Below are positions 37,501 to 46,712 of a DNA stretch of 64,000 nt, piece by piece. The stretch is from Eretmocerus hayati (taxonomy: Eukaryota; Arthropoda; Insecta; Hymenoptera; Aphelinidae), in assembly GCA_029851415.1 (NCBI GenBank), contig CM056744.1:99543338-99607337 (forward strand), given 5' to 3'. Position numbers and translations under genes: made by a program. The notes under the pieces are model-generated. The model saw nothing but the letters and a program-made list of their open reading frames with translations, was not told the DNA's origin and searched no databases. Each line of letters starts with the position of its first letter. Positions within the stretch are counted from its first letter, which is position 1.

Positions 37501-40500
37501 CAGGATTACTCTGCGTTTACCATTTTTCCATCGTCACCGTTCCAATAATCGTCAAGGTTACAGCAAAGAAAGACTGAGAACTCATATGGTTATGTTCCAA
37601 GTATATTTTGATTGGAGACGCATCACATGAGTATTGCCTGGAAAGTATTAGAGCGAGTAATAGACGAAAACCACATCAAAAGTAGAAAATGTCCTAGATT
37701 CTCGAATGCTGATGGTTCCTGTTTCTAGAGAATGTTGGAGTTCGCTAGCTCAGTCTTCGTACTCACTGTCATCTGCTATCACTGGTTCCACACCTTCATG
37801 TTCAAATATTCGGCTGAGAATTTCAGCTGGTCTAATGATCTGCGATAAATACCTGGCGTGTGACAAGTAATAAATTATAGATGCTACGTGCGAGCAGCAT
37901 CCGATGGTGCGGAGTCCATTCGCACACTCGCAGCAATATCCAACTATACCACGAATACCAACACAACGGCTATCATATTTCACAAAACATTTATACATTT
38001 TTCTATTTATATGCCGAGACCTCACTTCGAATTTGATTGTGTCTGGCGACTCTTTCACATAACTGAGGGCTATGTTGCCGTCATCATCGTAAATCTCGGC
38101 CAAATAAGAGACCGCTTGGGATAGTTGATAAGACCCAGTAAACAAGATCTTCAAGTCATTCTCCGTCATCTCAGGGAAATCTTGTATGTCATTCGAGGTC
38201 ACCTTCAATAGTAAAGAAGAGCGTCTGTTCCATCGCTTCTCTTCAACTTCTAGAGCGAGTTGATTACTATTGTGAACATCTTGGGTCATCCTCACGAAGA
38301 TAGCATCTTCCATTCCTGAGTCACTATTTAACTTCCTCCCATATTCATTATGGAGATAGCAAGCTATGCGAGCATACAGCCCTATTTTTGGAAGCAGCTT
38401 GTTGTCCACTTGGTTGTGCAATAGTTTACATTTTCTACCTATAATGCCATGAACGGCTTCTACCACCCAACGGCATTTGGTGACTTTTCTAGATTCATTG
38501 GCTTCGACTGTTGACAACTGTTTCTGATTGCCTTTCAAGGCGGGCATCATCACAACAAACCCGAGTCCTTCTAAATAACTCTTCACATCCCGAAATCCCC
38601 GGTCCAGAATGAAGATATCTCCGGGCTTCAACAATCGCCGTATCCCATTTGGATCTTCCATAATCAGTTTCATTATAGTGGCATCATTCTGTGTCCCATA
38701 GAATGGTCCAGGCAAGTCTACAACAAATCCGTCGGTTGTACAAATGGTCATAGGTTTACAAAGAGGTTTCTTCTTTTGGCCAGAGTAAGATTTCCTCTGA
38801 TAAGCGTTATTGGCGCTCTTTTCATGGCTAACATATGTCCCATCACAAATCAGTGCCAATCGGTCCCCGATATTGAATAATTTATTGGCTATGGGAGACG
38901 TGTGGTTTTTGATGAGATAATCTCTTGTGTAGACAGTCGGTCCAAATCGTTTCGGTAGAATATCAACTTCGAATGAATTCAAAACTGATGTACAAAAATG
39001 AGATACTAGTCGAGGATTTCTTAGATCCAAAATTGAAGCAATCACCTCGTCAGAATTCCCGGTCCGTAGTTTGAATAAACAGGTGACTACAGCTTGAATT
39101 GCATTTCTATTCTCCGAAGCACGTAGTGATTTCATTCTGCTGACCAAATCTTTTAATTCATCTGAAGTAAGTCCGGTGAAAACTTTCAAACGCGCGTCTG
39201 ATATACTCCAATCACCGATATGTTCAAACAGCCCTTCGTTGACTTTGTTACTCAATCGTGACATGAAACTGGAGAATTCTGAACTAGGAATAGAGCACTC
39301 ATTCGAGTAGATGGTTAAATCATCCACTTCGCTACGATAAAGCAATCTTTTTTGAATCAAATGTCTTAAGCAACAACGATTCCTCTTTGGAATGTAAATC
39401 TGTCTTAGTGAAAAAACTTGAAGACGCGCCTCCTCTGGAACGTCAACGATGTCATTTTTGGCTCGACAAATGAAACAATAACCGTGAGAGATTATAGTTC
39501 TTGCAAAAGGTACATTGACGTACTCAATTTCTTTTTTTTCGGGGACTTCATAGAGTTCACCAGAAGATTGTTGAGATGGTATTGGAGGTGACTCAGAGAA
39601 GTTTGATGACTGACTACCTTGAGAAGTTTGGGCATGTTGAACGTTCTGTGTAGGGACTGGCTCATCTACTCTTGCACGTTTGCTTGCTCGTTTGTAAAGT
39701 GATCCATAACATTTTTTACATATAAGAGATCCAACTCTAAGATCCTCTTCAAAAAACTCAGAGATGCGTTGAATTGATTGATCAGTGAGAACTATTTGTT
39801 CGCTTTTTGGCAACTTTCTGGATGACTGATAACAATGAACACATCTGGTGTCTTCATTCTTCCTACAAAATGTCACAGGCTCACCTTCATCATTACCCTT
39901 TGAAGTGCTACAATGGAAAGGTTCATATTGCAATTTGTACACCTAAAGATGCAATGCGAGGAATAAATAGGATCATACCTGGCAATTGGATTTGACATAT
40001 TTGAAACGGATAACAACTGTGTAGTCAAACATCCAGTCTTAGGAGTGTATCCCAAAATCAAAAAGATCTTCAGAAGCACAAATAGCTGCAGTAGCAACTT
40101 CATCTCGTATCAATGACTAGCTTGTTCAGATGACTGATCTGTGAATCAAGCATTCCTATGAGTTTAATATATTCCTAATTCGAGTTCAAACTATTTACAT
40201 TGATCAATACCCAATCCTATTCACTAAAATTATCAACAAATTCATTATTTAACTGGTTGAAATTCATTCAAGATGAAGCTATTCAAGAGTAATATACTTG
40301 TGCATTTCAAATGAGATTACATTGAACCTGGATCCAACATTCCTCCATCAAGCTTTTAGGTTCCATTCATTCAACCACTTGGGTATAATTGGGAAAGACT
40401 TACCTATCATTGTGTTTTCATTAAAGTATCGAATAGCTGATATTCGCCTCTATCATAGTAGTGCAAAAGTCTAGTGTGACGATACTCTGAGATCTAAGTC

Positions 40501-43500
40501 AGTATGCAGGGGTGGATCCTATACTTTGGATATCTCAAGGAGTTGCATGAAGGCAGCATTGATTGAGTTCTATCTACAAGGGTGTTCTATCATCAGGAAC
40601 CTCTAACAATTTCTTTCGAGTGCTATCCAGCTGTTACATCACCTGTGTACAAAATTGAGATTGATAATTTCACAATATGGTAAATTCAATGAGCTCACAC
40701 ACTCAGTCGCAGCTATGATTTGGGGAAGAAGTATTGGCAACACTTGACGAAAGCTATTCTTGTTACAAGACATTTGCCTGCGTTTTTGGAAGTGAATATT
40801 GATTTGAAAAGTCTAAGAAACTCTGCAAATGTTACTGTAGTGGCTTTCTGAACTCAATTGTATGTTTGTGAAATTAAACGACAAAGTCAACTCCATCCCC
40901 ATCATAATTGTTATCTCCATGAGGACCCACTAACTTGTTTTGATCACAGGAAATCATTTCACAAAGCACACTGCAGCACAAGTGCAAGAACTTTTTGGTT
41001 ATAACTTATCGTTGGATGAACCACTGCCACAGACGCAGAAGTAATGCGTTCCCTTCTCGAATGGAGAATGAAGGATATCGCATGCCTGAGTGCTATCTGT
41101 GCTTGAATTGAGAATTCATGATCAGAATCTATACTCACACTATATACAAGTTGCTGGTTGTCAAGTAGCTATTGGACTTTTGAAGCGAGGTTCTTTGGAC
41201 TTGATGATTTACACAAGTGAATGGTAGTGGGTTCCTCTTCCCAAACCCAATTGAATGAGAAACTGGACCAGATTTATTACAGCTTCATCTTAGAACTCCT
41301 ACAAGAACATAATTCATTTTTGATTCTGAGTTGTGCATTCAACAGAGACACTACCAGTAGATTACAGCTGGCAAGATTCTTTCTCGAAAAGCTTGTTGCT
41401 CAAGTATAAAAAGATGAGATTATTGTCGACTGCAACATTCTTCTATTTGTTGCTGCAACTCTTGATTGAGGAATCATAACTGCATATTACTTATTCGGTC
41501 ACTCGCCTTCAGTTACTCAAGTTTCACTTGTGTAATTTGGATTTTAAAATCAAGCCGGCTACTCGCTAACAACCCACAGTGTTACAGCCTTATCCACATG
41601 TTGGACGTTGCTGGTGGTTGGGATGAGCATTTGTGTAAATTCAAAACTGTAAATACAAAATCTGGCACAGCAGTCTGATTGCTCTAGCTCTTTCCGTGAT
41701 TCTTCGAATTTGCTCAACAGAATGCAGAAAAAAGGTCGGGTTAGTTAGAGATGAACTTTTGATCCGATTTCATCCGTTACAAGAGTCAATTTGAAATGTT
41801 CCATTGGGAGTTTCGTCAGCACTCACTATAATCGAACACCTCGATGGACAAATGTCACGAGATCGAATAAATCTTTTGCAATTTCAGTGTGATGGGCTTG
41901 AAGGGTGCCAGATAAGACGAAAATCAAAGTCGTGTGATGTATAGCATCAAGACGAGTTCTACAATGACAAGTTGTTGATTCAATTGTCTGAGCGCATGCG
42001 CAAAAGCGCATATCTCATTAGGTCCGCCGATCAGATGTATATATGTATATATAGAATAGCTGACAGACTACATCAATTCGAGGTGGCAAGCGTGCCCTAG
42101 CAGACAATGTATTTTAGATAGGAATAGGCATTGCGACAGTTCAATATTTGACCACCTTACGCGTTCGTCCGTGGTAATTTGGCGCTGTAGTTAGGGTTGA
42201 CACCTCGAATAGGGAGGGTATATAGAAGGTGATACAATTAAGCTCTACCTGCTTTACACTTACATATTATACGGAGTATGCAGGCCGGTATTCGGCAGTG
42301 ACCTCGGGTCAGCTGATCTGCTGATGTGGTCACGATTTCAGAAAAATCTAGTCAATTCATCCAGTACCTCAGCGTGTGGATGAGGAGATCACAAAGATCG
42401 GGGAATCATGTAATCAAGAATAACAAGGATGTATATCTTGGTCATCTCACATCACCACAAGCGCAAAAATCTTGCCACATAGACAATATAACGCGATTTT
42501 CTGCGCATGCGCGTGATTTTCGGGTTCTGAACTCATTTTAAAACGATAGCCCGCGCGATTACCTTCAAAATGACCCCCTGCAGAAGTCTATTCCATGCAG
42601 CAGAAGCGAAAACCTGAGCATCTCTTCATTACTGGGCTCCGGCGGTTCACGGATTTGGTACTTTGAATTTTTTCCTCTCTACAAATAGCTATATCTCGGG
42701 TTCTAATGCATCAAATCGACTTCTGCAAGTGGTCATCTTAAAGGAAATTACACTGGCTATCGATTAAGAATACTTTTAGGGACGCAGATAAACGCGCATG
42801 CGCAGGAGATGCTAAATACTGAATCAGAATTTGCTTTAAAAATGATTTTGGTCGATTTTGACCACTTTCCACCACTTGAAAATGACCAAAAACACTCATA
42901 TCCGACGTATTTTTTCCTGATAAACACGTTGGAATAGGAATTTTCCGTTTCCCCGGTCAATCTCTATGAGAAAAATTGATTTTTAATTTTCAAGAATTTT
43001 TTTTAGGGCCTAAATGAAAAGTAAGCGGAACGCAAATATATCCCCTCAAATTGTTCAAATTTCAAGAATATGTCAAAAAATTTTCAAAGCGATTCATTGA
43101 GATGCGTCAGAACACGGTGTAATCTAAGAAATATCGATTTTTAGCCTTTTTCAGGGTCGTTTTAGGGTGGTACAAAAAGTGAAGGCGACCTCGGGACCTA
43201 ATAAACCTTTTTTCCCACTCACTTTGGTGTTAGAAACCGGGAAAATTTACTCCGGGGGCTATACCGGACGAGGGGCAATTCACCATGCTTAACCGCTTAG
43301 TCCCTTTTGCTGAATTTTTAGCATCAATCGAGAATGGATTTTTCTCCACTCTCGATCAATGCACCTTTAGAGCCTCGTATGGGTTGCGAGGATGCATCTA
43401 AAGGATTTTGATGGAAAGGAATGAAAAGTAAAGATGAGAAATGAGAAACTTTATGAAAAATTTGGATTCTACGCTGATATTGTGCGTGTTTCGCCCTTCT

Positions 43501-45767
43501 CTCATTGCTCGGGCTTTTCAAAGTGGTGAAAGAGCAATGAGAGTTTACCACTGACACGCGGCTCAAGTGGCCGAATGTTCGATGGTTTGAACGCCCTTAT
43601 ATGTAAATTAGTATATCACGTCTTTCCGGAATAAAAATGACAAATTTTCAAACCGCTTTTATACCTGATCTTATATGAACATGGAATCTTATGTTCTACA
43701 TGGGTATAGAAAAATATAATCAAGAGGAAAGTGGTTTTTGTCAGCGTTACTTGAAGCGTAAGCTTTATTAGATTCTTTACTAATGCACTATTTTGATCGA
43801 TATTGCAGTCGAAAGTTTGTTGAATGAAACAGACCTTAAAGTTTACGTTTACAATGGCCAACTGGACATGATGGTACCAATGTTAGGTAACTAAATACGC
43901 TTTTTTCAACTATACAAAAAATTTTTCCATCTTGCTTTTCACGATGCATATGATTTTCATCTATAATAACTCTTGATTGAAGGTACAATTAATTGGATTG
44001 AGAGATTGAATTGGAAAAACGTCAAAAAATGGGATAATAGTAGAAGATCACCCATTATTGTGAATGACACCATCGAAGGATTCCGCAAGACCTTTGACAA
44101 TTTCTGTTTTTACTCGGTCAATAGAGCTGGACACTCGGTGAGTACAAATCAAAAATCAATTGAGATGACTCATATTTTTTCTTTTACTTTCCATCTCGCA
44201 TACTAAGTATCGACTAGAAAAAGTATAGATCCAATTGATGCCCCGGTTAAATCATTTGATTGAGAAAGTGATGGAGACTTAACAATTTTTCCTTGTTTCT
44301 TTTTTATCTTTTTCAATGTAGTGACTTCTTCCTCGACTAAACTTCCTAATCAAGTTTTCAGTGCACTTTATTGACTATTTCACTAATGTTGACGAAAGAT
44401 ATCAGTGATAATTTCTAACACTCAACTTTTTATACCCACCTTTCAGACCCAATTCCTCTCTCTTATTTTCTCAAGAATTTTGATGCACCGAATGATATAA
44501 GCTCGTGTACCCAACTTGCCCCCATTGAGCCATTTTCTTAATAACTTTGGCCCATCTCAATATTTTCCAACGTACTTCAGCTCATTTTAAAGCTTGTCTC
44601 AAGACTTTCAAGATGAGCTGAAATACGTCCAATTTGGATGAAGTGGAGCCGAGCTGATTGAATTCTCCCAAAAGGTGATTTTTGAGAGTTTACAAAAGAG
44701 TGTACCCAACTTGCCCCCATTAAGCCTTTTTCTCAATAACTTTGGTTCATTCCAACGATTCTCAACGTGCTTTAGCTCATTTTGAAGCTTGTAAAGACCT
44801 TCAAAATGCACCAAACTACGTCCGATTTGGATCAATTGGAGCCGAACTATCTCAATTCTTCCGAAACAAATGATGTAAATCGGCGATAAAGTGTTTTTAT
44901 CGCCGTGCAGGCACATTTGGAGCTTTTCGGTGGTTCGAAACACTATTTCTGACCCATTTTGAGGTGATAAATACTTTCTGAGTGGTGAAAAAAGTCGTTC
45001 TGCGCGCCCTTTCGAGAGAAACATATGGGGGCATGTTAGGTACACTCCGATGTTGGCATCCTTGTTTACAAATCGTCTCCGTGTTTTGCACATAAAACAG
45101 CTCCATATCCAAATTTTGCAATTCTGAAAAATGGACTTTAAAGGTCTTGAAACAAGGAATCGAATGCGCTAAAGTACGTTAAAATTGGTCGAACTCGAAG
45201 AATTTGGCACTGATTTTACTGTACGCAATTCCCTCGGTGCTTTCTTAGCTAAGCAATCACGAAAAATAGAAAAATCACTTTAGATTTTCTGGAGAACGCA
45301 GGAATGATTCGGGGTCGACGCAAACTATTTACTTTCTCATATTTTAACATAACAAACGTGAAAAAAATTCCCGGGAGGCCAAGGAGTGCCCATCCCCGAG
45401 ATCGGCATATGGGGGCAAGTTGGGTACACTTACCTTAGTATGTTTTGCACCAAGTTCATGAGGTTGTAGCTCGCTTCTGAGCGGTTGGTTTTCGGCCCGA
45501 GCTGCAGGCAAGGGTGCAAGCGGAGAACCTCAAGAACGAGGTGCAAATACTAGTTTATGCAATTTTACGAGCACCCAAACATTGAAGAATTGCATAAAAT
45601 ATTTTTTGTTATGATATAATTCTTCGTCTCCTCAAATTCATGATACAATTCCATCGTCAAAACCTCTAACGATCAGAAATCACAATTTACTTTTAAAATT
45701 TTTCTAGGTTCCATTTCACAATCCAGCGGCAATGTCGAGTATACTCAAGGATTTGACAAAGCAGTAA
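28532..45767 (+). CDS. SCPEP1-like: Serine carboxypeptidase gene B (S10, SCPEP1-like), complete
   Basis: Exons: 28532-28592 (signal peptide, first residues MTRPNIILILGIVIFGFF), 28910-29148, 29222-29452, 29831-29941, 31322-31784, 43809-43886, 43983-44137 and 45708-45767. The spliced frame is 465 aa, with phases matching genes A, C and D. Triad: Ser162 in GESYGG, Asp388 in GQLDMM, His445 in AGHSVP. The substrate loop is WLEGGPGLSS, with Glu where the siblings have Gln, and the His is followed by Ser, not Met. The 463-nt exon covers what is two exons in A, C and D, with about 25 extra residues where the intron would be. The intron between 31784 and 43809 is 12 kb and full of transposons. A secreted or lysosomal carboxypeptidase is expected. 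It is the most divergent of the four. The second-exon acceptor (28909) is the least certain junction. Confidence 0.86.
29990..31276 (+). repeat. MITE with CCCATGTA/CATGGAAT ends (copy 1), itself interrupted
   Basis: The left end CCCATGTAAAACATACGATT and the right end (CATGGAATCTTATGTTCCAC) are inverted matches. It lies in intron 4 of gene B. Its middle is split by the GTGTACCC-type MITE at 30162-31000. A second copy near 36326-36655, continuing at 43612-43714, lacks that insertion. Confidence 0.65.
30162..31000 (+). mobile_element. 839-bp MITE, GTGTACCCAACTTGCC family (best copy)
   Basis: Terminal inverted repeats TAAGGTAAGTGTACCCAACT (left) and its inverse ending CACTGACCTTA (right). Inner copies of the same motif occur at about 30570 and 30785. 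The uninterrupted relative at 36420-36480 serves as an empty site. There is no coding capacity, so it must be mobilised in trans. The superfamily is not identified. Confidence 0.8.
32379..33754. mobile_element. Foldback X, AACAAAATTTTGGG family
   Basis: About 1.38 kb, with long imperfect arms meeting near 33060. AACAAAATTTTGGG at 32384 pairs with CCCAAAATTTTGTT at 33734, and the arms stay alignable almost to the centre (GGTAGCAATATAGTGC with its inverse). No coding capacity. Confidence 0.8.
33765..34551. mobile_element. Foldback Y
   Basis: About 0.79 kb. The left end TCTGCAGGACATGATTGGAT is mirrored at 34531-34551. Inner blocks pair (GATAAGGGCACC near 34365 with its inverse near 33930). No coding capacity. 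Confidence 0.75.
35290..35945. repeat. Probable MITE remnant with GGTAACTTTGGTACAC motifs
   Basis: TTGGGTAACTTTGGTACACC (near 35683), GGGGTAACTTTGGTACAC (near 35914) and an inverted GTACCAAAGTCATCCC (35876) resemble repeated termini of a short non-autonomous element. Boundaries are uncertain. Confidence 0.45.
36326..36655 (+). repeat. CCCATGTA-type MITE (copy 2, left part)
   Basis: Aligns with 29990-30160 plus 31001-31230 without the 839-bp insert. It ends just before the left terminal repeat of the 6.65-kb transposon. A matching right end (CATGGAATCTTATGTTCTAC) appears beyond that transposon near 43680-43705. Confidence 0.65.
36664..37498. repeat. Left terminal inverted repeat of the 6.65-kb transposon
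   Basis: 835 bp, inverted match to 42479-43313. Holds two TGCGCATGCGCG-type palindromes (37171-37182 and 37462-37473) resembling NRF-1/Ewg binding sites. Short frames inside it are mirrored in the right repeat and are not genes. Confidence 0.9.
37750..40032 (-). CDS. DDE_Tnp_4-type transposase with SWIM zinc finger (ISL2EU/Harbinger-like)
   Basis: Two exons: 40032-39979 (start ATG, 18 codons) and 39942-37750, phase 0, total 748 aa. The main frame would otherwise begin at a GTG just after a splice acceptor, so I added the short first exon. The N-terminal part has a Cys-rich zinc motif (CVHC ... CKKC, residues about 55-105). The nuclease shows LICDGTYVS (Asp about 383), FILDRGFRD (Asp about 463) and RWVVEAVHGIIGR (Glu about 512), the three metal-binding acids of DDE_Tnp_4 enzymes. 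A SWIM finger (CECANGL...CCSHV) lies at about residues 685-705. It should cut and join the ends of its own element in the nucleus. No stop or frameshift was seen. The second protein often paired with ISL2EU transposases (YqaJ nuclease) was not found. Confidence 0.85.
40110..42470. other. Transposon interior without a recognised gene
   Basis: Upstream side of the transposase. Only short interrupted frames (41221-41409, 41466-41678). It may hold a decayed second gene or regulatory sequence. 42060-42330 has a different texture, including TTGACACCTCGAATAG, which recurs in part near 62730. An NRF-1-like palindrome lies at 41991-42004. Confidence 0.5.
42479..43313. repeat. Right terminal inverted repeat of the 6.65-kb transposon
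   Basis: Inverted, near-identical copy of 36664-37498. The NRF-1-like palindromes are mirrored at 42502-42513 and 42793-42804. Confidence 0.9.
43320..43800. other. Flank of the transposon inside the gene B intron
   Basis: 43320-43600 is unassigned. An inverted pair (CTCTCATTGCTC near 43499, GAGCAATGAGAG near 43531) forms a hairpin. 43612-43714 matches the right end of the CCCATGTA-type MITE. Confidence 0.45.
44500..45436 (-). mobile_element. GTGTACCCAACTTGCC MITE family, inverted copy
   Basis: Reverse-orientation relative of 30162-31000, in the last intron of gene B. The left end is GTGTACCCAACTTGCCCCCA and the right end is AAGTTGGGTACACTTACCTTA. An internal repeat near 44700 gives an extra GTGTACCC block. 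Together with the 30162 copy it forms distant inverted repeats within one gene. Confidence 0.75.
45441..45600 (+). repeat. MITE-like repeat, family 1 (copy c)
   Basis: Same order as 6554-6715: TTGCACC, GAGGTTGTAGCTCGCTT, TTGGTTTTCGG, GAACCTCA, AATACTA, GCACCCAAACATTG. Confidence 0.6.
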
Positions 45768-46700
45768 ATACAATCGATCAAGAGATTTCCCTTCTATATT
45801 TTGATGATTAGAACTGGTAAATTTTTGAGGATTGATACGGATCAGCTCAAAAATTCACGTTCAATTCTTTTAGGAGATGAAGTTCTGTAACTTTTTACAT
45901 GCTACACTTATCTATTAATCACGAAGCTCATATTATAGGTGACGCACCAAGCGACTCGTGCGAAGGGTAGCGAATTCTTCAAACACAGAGTCCGCTCAAT
46001 TGAAATAGAGTATTGTTAAAATTCAACCGATGGTGAGATATAATGTTATCGATTAATCAGCCATTCAGTCCGTGTACTAATAAGCTTGTTTCTTATCATC
46101 TCGAAAAATATATGCTAAATTTAAATTCCAGTATCCTGGTTGCCATTTGCTAGCCTCTTTTTCGATTGTGTGTTTTCTAAGACTCTTTTACAAATTCATT
46201 TATGCTGATTATTTGTATGATTTTTCTTGAAATAAAGGAGATGAAAAATAGATCAATATCGATAGAAGTCAATCATGTGCTGTCTCCCTAATTTCTAGGA
46301 AATTTCTTATTTTTGAGATATAAATAATTTCTTCCAATCAAGAATCTTCTATCCCAAGGTTCTTTGTACGAACATGGATTGTAACGAAAGGCTCCAAGAT
46401 TTGAAAATCGAGATGAAATTATGCAGAGTGGGGAAAATAGATTATGATTGAGATCATTAGACATTGTATGGTGCATTTTCTGAAAAAAATGTAGTCAGTG
46501 ACCTAAATTATAGAAAAATCTTAATGGCAATTAGTGTCTGTCAAATGATCGAGAAATCTATTGTGGGGAATCATGAACAAACTGCTACCTCAACAGGCCT
46601 CTATCATTATGTATTCTAATCTAATCTCAACGAAGAATAGATTAGCGGAAAGTGCAACGATATATAATGCGGGTGAGATAAAGCTACATAGTGATCATTT
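45768..46700. other. Short intergenic region between genes B and C
   Basis: About 0.95 kb. An AATAAA at 46231-46236 could end gene B transcripts. A TATATAAT at 46661-46668 lies 45 nt before the gene C start codon and is a candidate TATA box. No other gene is seen. Confidence 0.5.
46661..46668 (+). promoter_or_regulatory. Candidate TATA box of gene C
   Basis: TATATAAT, 45 nt upstream of the ATG at 46713, with no competing ATG between them. Spacing fits a short 5' leader. Confidence 0.45.
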
Positions 46701-46712
46701 TCTTTTATAACT

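Larger units (their letters stand above)
36664..43313. mobile_element. 6.65-kb DNA transposon with 835-bp terminal inverted repeats
   Basis: The left TIR (36664-37498) and right TIR (42479-43313) are near-identical inverted copies. They begin CAGCAAAGGGACTAAGCGGT, with one extra A on the right. The interior carries a transposase on the minus strand (40032-37750) and about 2.3 kb (40110-42470) without a recognisable gene. The transposase type (DDE_Tnp_4 nuclease plus SWIM finger) points to the PIF/Harbinger-ISL2EU branch. I could not fix a target-site duplication. The open transposase and similar TIRs suggest a young, possibly still active copy. It sits in the large intron of gene B. Confidence 0.88.
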
